Assembly (NCBI GenBank): GCA_027310235.1
Contig: DAIDBF010000008.1
Location: 1-40,196, forward strand
Direction: 5' to 3'
DNA from: a bacterium
Lineage (GTDB): Bacteria > Patescibacteriota > Minisyncoccia > UBA6257 > GWB1-50-10
Length of the DNA stretch: 40,196 bases
Each line of letters opens with the position of its first letter. Within the stretch, counting starts at the first letter, position 1. Position numbers and translations under genes: made by a program. Below, piece after piece: positions 31,991-39,070 of this stretch. The notes under the pieces were generated by a model, which was given only the letters and a program-made list of their open reading frames with translations, was not told the origin of the DNA and ran no database searches.

Positions 31991-32845
31991 TTAGATAGAA
32001 CGTTTTTCAGAAGTATAACCGGACGATAAACGACGTACAAGCACGATGAGAAAGCACGAATAAAAAAGAAGGCGTAAATGCCCGATTATTGTTGAGGGAA
32101 ACGGGAAAAATCTTAAAATCTCGGGGAGAAGAGTAACAAAAAGGGTTGCGATTGCCATCCAACGAATCCTCGGCCGCATCGCAAGAATGCTTATAGTGAG
32201 CATAGGAAGCAAGAGTGGAATTCCTCCCAAGGTCGGATCCAAAAACTGGATGCGCCAGATTACTACAATTCCCCCAACCGCGCTCACGAACGAAGCAAAT
32301 ATGATAACAAGAGAACCGACAGTACGGGAATTACACCCTAATGAATCGAGGAGGGTAGTATCTTCCTTATGAGCCTGAAGCATCCGTCCTAAAGGAGATT
32401 TTAGTACAAAATACTCAGAGAGAAGGAATACGATCGCTATAACACCTTCCAGAACCACAAGCGTCAAAAGACTCGAGAGAAATGCCGGTTTTGGGACTCC
32501 GGCAATGCCGAGCACCCCGCCGGTAACGGAATCCCATGAACGCAGAAGCGCATCAAATGCAAGTACGCTCGCAAGAGTGAATACCACGAATGTATCGCTT
32601 GAAAGGCGCCGATAGAGCAGTGAGAAGAGAACTCCTAAAACCAAAGAAGAGAAGAGAGCCGCTATGATAGCAAGCGAAATGGCGACTCCTCCTTTTCCCA
32701 AAATAGTGAAGGTATATGCACTCAAAGAAAACGAAACGGGGAAGCCGAGAAAAAGAATCCCTGCAATGGAGATCGAGAGATGCTGCCCTGTTTCGATTAT
32801 TAGATTCTCAAAAAATCTCGCGATTTGTGTGTAGAAGTATCCCAT
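31991..32845 (-). CDS. livM: Branched-chain amino acid type permease (LivM-like)
   Basis: A 284-residue membrane protein with about eight hydrophobic segments (ISIAGILFLGFPVSFSLSAYTFTIL, AISLAIIAALFSSLVLGVLFSLLYRRL, AMRPRIRWMAIATLFVTLLPEILRFFPF). It has the LivM-like features SPLGRMLQAHKEDTTLLDSLGCN and a VGGIVVIWRIQFLDPTLGG segment. It lies 6 bp from livG and from livH, in one operon. Substrate choice cannot be read from the permease. Confidence 0.85.
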   Translation of the reverse strand: MGYFYTQIARFFENLIIETGQHLSISIAGILFLGFPVSFSLSAYTFTILGKGGVAISLAIIAALFSSLVLGVLFSLLYRRLSSDTFVVFTLASVLAFDALLRSWDSVTGGVLGIAGVPKPAFLSSLLTLVVLEGVIAIVFLLSEYFVLKSPLGRMLQAHKEDTTLLDSLGCNSRTVGSLVIIFASFVSAVGGIVVIWRIQFLDPTLGGIPLLLPMLTISILAMRPRIRWMAIATLFVTLLPEILRFFPFPSTIIGHLRLLFYSCFLIVLVRRLSSGYTSEKRSI

Positions 32846-32851
32846 TTTTCA

Positions 32852-33718
32852 TTAACTTTTTCTGCTTTCACGTACGAAGAGACCGTTCGGACGAAGACCT
32901 AGTAAAATAGAAGCTACTGCAAACACCAATACCATCTTCCAATTCAAGGAAACGCCCTCAAGAGAACCTATTATAGTTTCGGGGATAAGTACCACAAGAT
33001 AGGAAGCAATCACGGTTCCCCTGATATCGGAAACACCTCCGACGAGAAACGCGATAAAAGCCATGATAATAAGCTGGAACCCCATCGTCGGCGTGAGCGC
33101 TGTATTCAAACCCGCAAGAATCCCGATTGCCCCGGCGATAAAACTCCCGACTATGTAAACCAAAAATCGTACTTTCTTTGAGTCTACTCCGGAACTTTCC
33201 GCAGAGAACGAATTTTCCGCGATAGCCCTTAACATCCTCCCCCATGGGGTAAAGTGAACGAAGAAGAATAAAAGAACAGCAATCATGACCCCAAAACATA
33301 TCGTGATGAGTCCGGGGATGGGAATTTGGAACACACCGAATTCATAAACGGGCAGGATGCCCGGAATTATGTTCTTTCCATCAGTACCAAAGACGATTGA
33401 TATCAGTGATTCAAGCACGATCGCAAAAGAGAAGCTCGTAAGGAGTGCAAAAAGATGCTCCTGTTTCCTCGTGAGCCGCTCATTCAAAAGAAAATTTATA
33501 ATCCCCAGAACAACGGAAACACCTATCGTCAGAAGAATTGTCCACACAATTTGGAGATGCGCTGAAATACTAAAATAGAGTGCATAAGCGATTCCCGCTC
33601 CTATGGCTCCAAGAGCAAAATTTTGCACCTTACTCACCGAATATACAAGGAAAAGCGCAAGTGCCAGTAATAGCACTTGCGTTCCCATAACAAAACTATA
33701 AATCAGGATCTGCACCAT
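32852..33718 (-). CDS. livH: Branched-chain amino acid type permease (LivH-like)
   Basis: A 288-residue permease with eight or nine membrane segments. Family features are VYSVSKVQNFALGAIGAGIAYAL near the N-terminus, TPWGRMLRAIAENSFSAESSGVDSKKVRFLVYIVGSFIAGAIGILAG, MGFQLIIMAFIAFLVGGVSDIRGTVIASYLVVLIPE and the ending FAVASILLGLRPNGLFVRES. The EAA-like loop between permease and ATPase is the RAIAEN region. It forms the membrane channel with the LivM-like partner. Confidence 0.9.
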   Translation of the reverse strand: MVQILIYSFVMGTQVLLLALALFLVYSVSKVQNFALGAIGAGIAYALYFSISAHLQIVWTILLTIGVSVVLGIINFLLNERLTRKQEHLFALLTSFSFAIVLESLISIVFGTDGKNIIPGILPVYEFGVFQIPIPGLITICFGVMIAVLLFFFVHFTPWGRMLRAIAENSFSAESSGVDSKKVRFLVYIVGSFIAGAIGILAGLNTALTPTMGFQLIIMAFIAFLVGGVSDIRGTVIASYLVVLIPETIIGSLEGVSLNWKMVLVFAVASILLGLRPNGLFVRESRKS

Positions 33719-33739
33719 ATAATCCAGATCGCTTTGTAG

Positions 33740-34903
33740 TTATTGTTCACTCTGAAGCACCGCTTTCCCGTTTTGAATCAAATATTTTCCGCTCAAAGTG
33801 ATACGTACGAAGTTGTGCCCATCAAACGCGATATCACCGATATGTCCCTTAAATCTCCCGCGTGAGAGATCATTCAGAACTTTCTCGGCATCGTTACCGT
33901 CTTTTGTAATCAAGCTGGTAATAAGGTCTACGGCGTCGAGCGTAGAAGCGGTGTAATAATGACCAAGGTCATTCAGAGTACCGCCTTGGTCTTTATTTAT
34001 CGCTTCCTCGATTGCGAGAAGTTCTGGAGAGTTCACGTTTGGGGCATCAATAACGATCATCCCCTCGGTGAAATTTCCCGCAGGGGCGCGCCCCGAATCA
34101 AGAAGATACGCGAGCTGGCCAAAGAGTTTATATCCTGTCCATGCCTTCATTTCCGCAAGCTGCCGAATAAGGTTCTCCGCAGTGACTCCTGGATTAGGAT
34201 TGAGAAGCACAGCATCAGGGCTTGCTTGGCGCACTTTTTCGAGCGTGCTCCTGAAATCAGAAGTTCCCTTCGGGAACGTCTCGTTTGCCACGACACTCAC
34301 CGACGGATAGTTCTTGATATCTTCAAGAAATGTATCCCGGATCCCGATGTTATACTCGTTCTGCTCAGTAATAACTGCCACCTTTTTATATGAACTCAAT
34401 GCCTTTGCGAGATCCTCGCCGGTCTTTTTATCCGAGTAAGAAAGCGAAAGGGTGTATTTTCCGATCCCTTCGATTTTCGGGTTTGAAGAACCCGGGGAAA
34501 GCACGAGAACCTGACTCTGGTCCGCAAGCGGAGCCATACTCATCGTCTCCGAAGAACAAAGACCTCCGATAATGAACTTCACTCCATCAATACTGGTGAG
34601 CTTCTGAAATGCATTCACTGCATCATTCCCTGCACACTTTCCGTCCTCATAGACTACCTCAAACTTGGTTCCGTTCTCGCCCGCAGCTTCGTTTATTTGC
34701 TTCACGCGATAAAGAGCTATTTTCTGCATCTCCTGCCCCAGAACAGCCGCATCTCCGCTTAATGGCGCGACAAAACCAATCTTCACTGTTTTTCCCGCGA
34801 CTGACGAAGGATTGGGACTGCCAGTCGCCGCGAAATATATCGCGATTACCACTACAACAAGTCCTACTACCCACCACAAACTTTTATTCGATTTTTGTTC
34901 CAT
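33740..34903 (-). CDS. livK: Substrate-binding protein of the Liv-type transporter, membrane-anchored
   Basis: A 387-residue periplasmic-binding-protein type I receptor. The N-terminal helix (LWWVVGLVVVVIAIYFAATG) has no lipobox Cys or signal-peptidase site, so it is probably an uncleaved anchor. The binding fold reads VKIGFVAPLSGDAAVLGQEMQKIALYRVKQINEA, KFIIGGLCSSETMSMAPLADQSQVLVLSPGSSNPKI, AVITEQNEYNIGIRDTFLEDI and HYYTASTLDAVDLI. The start at 34903 is chosen because the earlier in-frame start runs into the promoter. The ligand is probably an amino acid. Confidence 0.9.
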   Translation of the reverse strand: MEQKSNKSLWWVVGLVVVVIAIYFAATGSPNPSSVAGKTVKIGFVAPLSGDAAVLGQEMQKIALYRVKQINEAAGENGTKFEVVYEDGKCAGNDAVNAFQKLTSIDGVKFIIGGLCSSETMSMAPLADQSQVLVLSPGSSNPKIEGIGKYTLSLSYSDKKTGEDLAKALSSYKKVAVITEQNEYNIGIRDTFLEDIKNYPSVSVVANETFPKGTSDFRSTLEKVRQASPDAVLLNPNPGVTAENLIRQLAEMKAWTGYKLFGQLAYLLDSGRAPAGNFTEGMIVIDAPNVNSPELLAIEEAINKDQGGTLNDLGHYYTASTLDAVDLITSLITKDGNDAEKVLNDLSRGRFKGHIGDIAFDGHNFVRITLSGKYLIQNGKAVLQSEQ

Positions 34904-34937
34904 TTTTTTATTTTTTTTTGACCTTTGTAATGGTCTT

Positions 34938-34966
34938 ATCATCCCACTTGAGAAAAGGAACGTCAA
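34938..34966 (-). promoter_or_regulatory. Probable livKHMG promoter
   Basis: The minus strand has TTGACG (34961-34966), a 17 nt spacer and GATGAT (34938-34943), 34 nt before the livK ATG. The -10 matches the consensus at four of six positions. A weak AAAGGT lies in the leader. Confidence 0.45.
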
Positions 34967-34982
34967 TGTAAACTGTGGATAA

Positions 34983-35175
34983 GGGAGGGGGCGAGTTTTG
35001 TTTTGTTTTCCCTCATCTCGCACAAAGCTCCGTTTGGAGCACTCCTCCTCGTCACTCCTCGGGAAATGAATGGAACTACTTGAGTTTACACTAAGTTATT
35101 TAGCTATGGCTAAATAACTTAGTGTAAACTCACATAAGGGCTGTTTTATTTTTACCATCGCCCACTCCTCACAAC
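34983..35175. repeat. Nested palindromic region M with a perfect 24 bp stem
   Basis: Perfect arms of 24 bp (35081-35104 and 35109-35132, starting TGAGTTTACACTAAGTTATT) with a TATG loop. Around it lie a small hairpin GCTCC-GTTT-GGAGC and weaker outer arms GGAGGGGGCGA and TCGCCCACTCC. It sits between the rpsI terminator and the livK promoter and holds no gene. The stem lacks a T-run, so it is not an ordinary terminator. Confidence 0.65.
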
Positions 35176-35183
35176 GGTGGCGC

Positions 35184-35214
35184 AACAAAAAATCCCCTTT
35201 CGGGGACTTTTTTG
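35184..35214 (-). terminator. Rho-independent terminator of the ribosomal operon
   Basis: Directly after the rpsI stop the minus strand reads GTCCCC-GAAA-GGGGATTTTTTGTT. The stable GAAA tetraloop stem with a T6 run marks the end of the infA to rpsI transcript. The stem is flanked by A and T runs, so it may work on both strands. Confidence 0.9.
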
Positions 35215-35688
35215 TTAACGTTTGCGCCACTGCTGAGGTCTTCGTGCTTTTCGTAAACCGTATTTCTTGCGTTCCACTTTGCGGGGATCGCGTTTCAAGT
35301 ATCCGAGTGATTTCAGTTTCGAGCGCCAGATGGGATTCATCGCAACGAGCGCTCGCGCGAGTCCCAGTCGGATCGCCTTCGATTGTGCATTCACTCCTCC
35401 TCCTTTTACGATCGCCGTTGCATAGTACTCTTTCAAAGAAAGCGCCTCGAACGGTGCGCGCACGACTGCCTGGTACTTTGCGAGAGGAAAGTACTCAGAG
35501 AAGCTCTTTCCATTCACGGCCATCTCCGGCTCCTTGCCCGCTTTCGATCTGCCGGTAAAAAGACGCACGCGCGCAACGGCGGTCTTTCTCCTGCCTACCG
35601 CTTCGATATAGCGCTCCTTCGAAGCTCCCGTTTCCTTCGGTTTTTTCACCTTCTTCGATTGTTCCGTTTTCGTGGTTTTTGTCGGCAT
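35215..35688 (-). CDS. rpsI: 30S ribosomal protein uS9
   Basis: A 157-residue ribosomal protein. The core starts with RYIEAVGRRKTAVARVRLF and continues with VNGKSFSEYFP and the loop ATAIVKGGGVNAQSKAIRLGLARALV. It ends with the conserved tail KYGLRKARRPQQWRKR, whose last residues contact P-site tRNA. The first 25 residues (KTTKTEQSKKVKKPKETGA) are a lysine-rich extension not found in most bacteria. It is last in the operon, 7 bp after rplM. Confidence 0.97.
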   Translation of the reverse strand: MPTKTTKTEQSKKVKKPKETGASKERYIEAVGRRKTAVARVRLFTGRSKAGKEPEMAVNGKSFSEYFPLAKYQAVVRAPFEALSLKEYYATAIVKGGGVNAQSKAIRLGLARALVAMNPIWRSKLKSLGYLKRDPRKVERKKYGLRKARRPQQWRKR

Positions 35689-35695
35689 AGGTTCG

Positions 35696-36037
35696 TTATA
35701 ATTCGATGGTTAACCGCTTCATCCGTCTCACGTTCAGGCGATTTTTGGGAAGCATGAGCTTCACCGCGTGACGTATGACCCACGCGGGATCCTTGGCGAA
35801 TTTTTCCTCGTACCGCTCTTCTTTCAAATGACCGAGAGGACCCGAGTGATGATAGTATTTCTTTTGCTGCGTTTTCCTTCCCGTCACCATGATCTTCGAC
35901 GCGTTCTTGAGAAGCACGGAGTCACTCCCCTCTTTCTGGGGGTCATAGGAAGGACTCTTTTTCCCCTGGAGAACGAGTGCTATCTCGGAAGCTATTCTTC
36001 CCAACGGTTTGTGTTTTGCATCGATAGTGTACTGCAT
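35696..36037 (-). CDS. rplM: 50S ribosomal protein uL13, short form
   Basis: At 113 residues it is about 30 shorter than the common bacterial protein. It keeps DAKHKPLGRIASEIALVLQGK, the KNASKIMVTGRKTQQKKYYHHSGPLGHLKEERYEE stretch and AVKLMLPKNRLNVRRMKRL. The lost parts are the N-terminal strand and the C-terminal tail. The reading frame is open and the neighbours are intact, so it looks like a natural short form. No ribosome-binding site is visible. Confidence 0.95.
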   Translation of the reverse strand: MQYTIDAKHKPLGRIASEIALVLQGKKSPSYDPQKEGSDSVLLKNASKIMVTGRKTQQKKYYHHSGPLGHLKEERYEEKFAKDPAWVIRHAVKLMLPKNRLNVRRMKRLTIEL

Positions 36038-36066
36038 ACTTTAAACTTGAAACAATAAACTGGAAA

Positions 36067-36420
36067 CTATTTTATAAACTCTATCGTGACCATCTTCGAA
36101 CCGTCATGTTTTCTCGCGACGGCCTGTTTTACGATCCTTGTATATCCTCCCTTCCGCGCCGCATAACGGGGCGCAAGTTCGTGATACACTTTATATGCCG
36201 CGGCCTTGGGAAGATATTTAAGAAGCAGTTTCATTCCCGCAAGGTTCTGTTTTTTCCCGTAGGTCACGTATCGTTCCGCAACCATACGGATTTCTTTCGC
36301 CCTCGCTTCCGTCGTACGGATGCGTTCGTGACGTACGAGATTGTTCGCGAGCACTTTTAAGAAGGACTTTCTCGGTCCTCGTTTCAAACCAAATTTTCTT
36401 CCTTTGTTTAAATGACGCAT
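36067..36420 (-). CDS. rplQ: 50S ribosomal protein bL17
   Basis: A 117-residue protein recognised by MRHLNKGRKFGLKRGPRKSFLKVLANNLVRHERIRTTEARAKEIRMVAERYVTYGK and the end GGYTRIVKQAVARKHDGSKMVTIEFI. The start MRHLNKG at 36420 is the conserved one, and a longer in-frame start would read through element D4. It sits after rpoA, the usual order. Element D4 ends 2 nt before its ATG. Confidence 0.97.
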   Translation of the reverse strand: MRHLNKGRKFGLKRGPRKSFLKVLANNLVRHERIRTTEARAKEIRMVAERYVTYGKKQNLAGMKLLLKYLPKAAAYKVYHELAPRYAARKGGYTRIVKQAVARKHDGSKMVTIEFIK

Positions 36421-36422
36421 GC

Positions 36423-36621
36423 CAATACTATCTTGCGTTTCGAGCCGTACTACGGCGATGAAACGTAAGCCATAGTATTGCGCACCGAGCACTCAACGTG
36501 AGTGATTCGGGATTCGACGATAGTTGTGATGTGGTGTGATTCATGGTGTTTCTTTCGAATATCGTGGTTGAGTGCTCGGTAAGGTTTTGTGTATCGCGCT
36601 TCGCGCGATATAAAGCCCTTA
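36423..36621 (-). repeat. Palindromic element family D, copy 4 (rpoA-rplQ gap)
   Basis: Begins with the rpoA stop in TAAGGGCTTTATATCGCGC. The central stem is ACCGAGCACTCAAC/GTTGAGTGCTCGGT and the last hairpin AATACTATGGCTTACGTTTC/GAAACGCAAGATAGTATT. It is nearly identical to copy 2 about 20 kb away. One difference (A to G in the last arm) turns an A-T pair into a wobble pair, so the fold is kept. Confidence 0.88.
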
Positions 36622-37383
36622 CTTCTTCTTTTTCGTCTTCTTCTCCGTCTCTCCCTCTTCTTTCTCTGCGCTTTTCGGAACGGCGGGGATTACTTCAATC
36701 GCGCTCAGTTTCTCGAAGTGATCTTTCAAAATATTCGTCGCCTTATGAAGCGCCTCAGAAGGGCTGATCGAGCCATCCGTCGCTATCTCGAGTTCCAGGC
36801 GGTTATAATCGGTACGATCGCCTACACGCATGTCTTCCACCTTAAAGGCGACACGAACCACCGGAGAGAAGATCGCGTCCAGAACAATCGTTCCCACGAA
36901 AAGACGCTCCAAGCGATGCGCTTCCGAAATGACGTAGCCAAGCCCTTTTTCAACCGTGAGTTCTATATCAAGATCTGCGTTCTTTTTCGTAAGCGTCGCG
37001 AGATGCAAATTGTTATTGATAACTTGCACGAACGTAGTCGATTGAATATCGGCGGCAGTAACTTCCCGCTCCCCTTTCACGCGGAGCGAAAGCGTCTGCG
37101 GTTCGTCGGCATCAAAAATAAATCTTATTTTTTTCAGATTGAGCGAGAACTCAACGACATCTTCCATCATCCCCGGAATCGTCGAAAATTCATGATCCGC
37201 TCCTTTTATTTTGATCTGTGTGATTGCCGCACCGGGAAGCGACGACAAAAGCGTGCGACGCAACGCATTACCGAGCGTCGTTCCATAGCCGGTATACAAT
37301 CCTTCGATGTGAAACACACCGATGTTCTTGTTCTCGGAGACCTTCTTTACGACTACCGTTTCGCTTAAATGAGAGTATTTCAT
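36619..37383 (-). CDS. rpoA: RNA polymerase alpha subunit without the C-terminal domain
   Basis: Alpha subunit that nucleates RNA polymerase assembly, 254 residues. The N-terminal dimerisation domain is complete: IEGLYTGYGTTLGNALRRTLLSSLPGAAITQIKI, HEFSTIPGMMEDVVEFSLNLKKI and ISPSEALHKATNILKDHFEKLSAIE. After residue 235 comes only a Lys/Glu-rich tail (KSAEKEEGETEKKTKKKK) and the stop. The usual DNA- and activator-binding C-terminal domain of about 75 residues is absent. The stop codon is the first triplet of element D4. The start MKYSHLSE is preceded by AAGGGC. Confidence 0.96.
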   Translation of the reverse strand: MKYSHLSETVVVKKVSENKNIGVFHIEGLYTGYGTTLGNALRRTLLSSLPGAAITQIKIKGADHEFSTIPGMMEDVVEFSLNLKKIRFIFDADEPQTLSLRVKGEREVTAADIQSTTFVQVINNNLHLATLTKKNADLDIELTVEKGLGYVISEAHRLERLFVGTIVLDAIFSPVVRVAFKVEDMRVGDRTDYNRLELEIATDGSISPSEALHKATNILKDHFEKLSAIEVIPAVPKSAEKEEGETEKKTKKKK

Positions 37384-37399
37384 ACTGTATGAGCCCTTG

Positions 37400-38002
37400 T
37401 TACCGGGCAAAAAATTGAACGACCAAGTTTATATCAAATGGTAATTGTAACCCTTCGAGCGGCGGGTTCGAAACGCACTTTCCCTCGAGCTGCTCCGGTT
37501 TGAGTTCGAGCCACGAAGGTGCCGAATATTCCTTGAGGCGAACATGGATATCCTCGAAGAGCTTCGAGTCCCGCGACTCCGGACGGATACGTACGACATC
37601 TCCTATTCTCACACGAAATGAAGGAATTGTCACTTTTCTTCCGTTCACAAGGATGTGCCCGTGCGAGACAAGCTGGCGGGCGATGCGGGGCGATTTCGCA
37701 AATCCCATGAGAAACACGACGTGGTCCAACCGCGTCTCGAGCCGAAGCAGGATGTCTTCCTGCGAATGGTGGGAGAACAAGTTTTGCATCTGGCGGTTGT
37801 TGAAACCGTACGAAAGCTGAGCTTTCTGTTTTTCCTGAAGCTGACGCCCGTAATCGGAGACCATCCGACGATGTTTCTGTCCGTGCATCCCGGGACGGTA
37901 CGGATGACGCACCATCGCGCACTTCGGCGAATTACAACGATCCGCTTTGACAAAAAGCTTTACCCCGAGGGATCGTTCTTTTTTTTCCTTAATGCTTCTC
38001 AT
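37400..38002 (-). CDS. rpsD: 30S ribosomal protein uS4
   Basis: A 200-residue primary 16S-binding protein: RCNSPKCAMVRHPYRPGMHGQKHRRMVSDYGRQLQEKQKAQ, then the S4 domain RLDHVVFLMGFAKSPRIARQLVSHGHILVNGRKVTIPSFRVRIGDVV. The far N-terminus is shorter than usual and keeps only the second part of the cysteine pattern. A good AAGGAGAG precedes the ATG. It lies 16 bp before rpoA and 2 bp after rpsK. In many bacteria uS4 represses its own operon. That is unproven here. Confidence 0.97.
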   Translation of the reverse strand: MRSIKEKKERSLGVKLFVKADRCNSPKCAMVRHPYRPGMHGQKHRRMVSDYGRQLQEKQKAQLSYGFNNRQMQNLFSHHSQEDILLRLETRLDHVVFLMGFAKSPRIARQLVSHGHILVNGRKVTIPSFRVRIGDVVRIRPESRDSKLFEDIHVRLKEYSAPSWLELKPEQLEGKCVSNPPLEGLQLPFDINLVVQFFAR

Positions 38003-38004
38003 AG

Positions 38005-38457
38005 CTATACTCTCCTTGTTTTTCGCGGACGAGGTCCGTTATGCGGGATCGGCGTTACATCCCTGATTGCAATGATATTCAATCCCCTTGCAGCAAAGGA
38101 TCGGATCGCGGAATCTCTTCCGCTTCCCACGCCGCGTATGCGGATCTCCACTGTCGAGGGGCCGGTTTTCTCTATCTTCTGAGCGATCGCTTCCGCAACT
38201 TTCGATGCGGCAAACGGCGTTGCTTTCTTCGGACCGGAAAATCCGAGCGATCCCGCAGACATCCACGCAATTACTTTTCCCTGCATATCGGTCACGGTGA
38301 TGATCGTATTGTTATAGCTCGTTTGGATATAGATTCTCCCCTGTTCCACGCGCGATTTTCCTCCCGTACTTGCCTGTTTGGCAACGGTGCTTTCCATCGA
38401 CTCATTCTCTTTAATGAGTTCTTCTTTCGATTTTTGGATTACTTTCTTCTTACCCAT
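38005..38457 (-). CDS. rpsK: 30S ribosomal protein uS11
   Basis: A 150-residue protein with the uS11 core QGRIYIQTSYNNTIITVTDMQGKVIAWMSAGSLGFSGPKKATPFAASKVAEAIAQK and the end VGSGRDSAIRSFAARGLNIIAIRDVTPIPHNGPRPRKTRRV. A Lys/Glu-rich extension of about 20 residues at the N-terminus is longer than usual. AAGG before this ATG supports the start. It follows rpsM after an unusually AT-rich gap. Confidence 0.97.
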   Translation of the reverse strand: MGKKKVIQKSKEELIKENESMESTVAKQASTGGKSRVEQGRIYIQTSYNNTIITVTDMQGKVIAWMSAGSLGFSGPKKATPFAASKVAEAIAQKIEKTGPSTVEIRIRGVGSGRDSAIRSFAARGLNIIAIRDVTPIPHNGPRPRKTRRV

Positions 38458-38564
38458 ACCTTAATTTTTAATTTAAAATTTTTAATCAAATCTTAATATT
38501 TTAAAACTAAAAATTTCATCATTTAAAATTGAATAAAAATTTCAAATTAAGAATTACAAATTTA
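38458..38564. other. AT-rich intergenic island in the ribosomal operon
   Basis: About 107 bp made almost only of A and T, with repeated AAATTTTTAA, TTTAAAATT and AATTTAAAATTTTT pieces that can pair with each other. It contrasts with the surrounding genes. No promoter or gene is claimed. Confidence 0.5.
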
Positions 38565-38948
38565 TTATTTAAGCTCCACCTTTCTCTTTCCGCTTCCGGC
38601 GGTCTTTCGCACGTTGCCGCGCACTGTTCTCGAATTCGTCTTCGTACGCTGACCCCTTACGGGAAGTCGTCTCACGTGGCGGACGCCTCGATATGCTTTC
38701 ACATCCTTCAATCGATTGATGTTCTGCCGGATTACCTGCCGCAACTCTCCTTCCACCTTTACATGTTTTTCGAGATAAGATTGAATTTTGTTCACTTCCT
38801 CGGGCGTCAGATCCTTCGCGTGTTTTTCAGCGTCGATATGAGATGCTTCGAGAATTTTAATGGCGTTTGTCGGTCCTACCCCGAAAATATAACGAAGCGC
38901 GATGCGCGTTTTCTTGTTATCAGGAATATTTACGCCGGCTACTCTCAT
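38565..38948 (-). CDS. rpsM: 30S ribosomal protein uS13
   Basis: A 127-residue protein of the small-subunit head: RVAGVNIPDNKKTRIALRYIFGVGPTNAIKILEASHI, then INRLKDVKAYRGVRHVRRLPVRGQRTKTNSRTVRG. It contacts tRNA and the B1 intersubunit bridge. Length and ending are usual for the family. AAGGA lies 8 nt before the ATG. It is 5 bp after rpmJ. Confidence 0.98.
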   Translation of the reverse strand: MRVAGVNIPDNKKTRIALRYIFGVGPTNAIKILEASHIDAEKHAKDLTPEEVNKIQSYLEKHVKVEGELRQVIRQNINRLKDVKAYRGVRHVRRLPVRGQRTKTNSRTVRGNVRKTAGSGKRKVELK

Positions 38949-38953
38949 TGTTG

Positions 38954-39070
38954 TTATCCTTGTTTCTGCTTATGCTTCGGATTTTTTTTGCAAATGACAT
39001 AAAGCCGTCCTTTGCGGCGGACGGTTTTGCAATCACTGCAAATCTTTTTTACCGACGCTCGTACTTTCAT
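38954..39070 (-). CDS. rpmJ: 50S ribosomal protein bL36
   Basis: A 38-residue protein, MKVRASVKKICSDCKTVRRK then GRLYVICKKNPKHKQKQG. The CxxC..C..H zinc-ribbon pattern (Cys11, Cys14, Cys27, His33) is complete, as expected for the zinc-binding form of bL36. It lies between infA and rpsM, its usual place. Its ATG and its ribosome-binding site (AAAGGTG) are in the right arm of element F2. Confidence 0.96.
   Translation of the reverse strand: MKVRASVKKICSDCKTVRRKGRLYVICKKNPKHKQKQG

Noticed and set aside
34974..34982. DnaA-box match TGTGGATAA here and at 24457-24465
   Set aside because: Two isolated 9-mers 10 kb apart, with no cluster, no dnaA or dnaN gene and no adjoining AT-rich unwinding region, so no replication origin is claimed.
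35696..36037. rplM as a truncated pseudogene
   Set aside because: It is short, but all conserved core motifs are present, the frame is clean and it lies in an intact operon; reduced ribosomal proteins are expected in this kind of organism.
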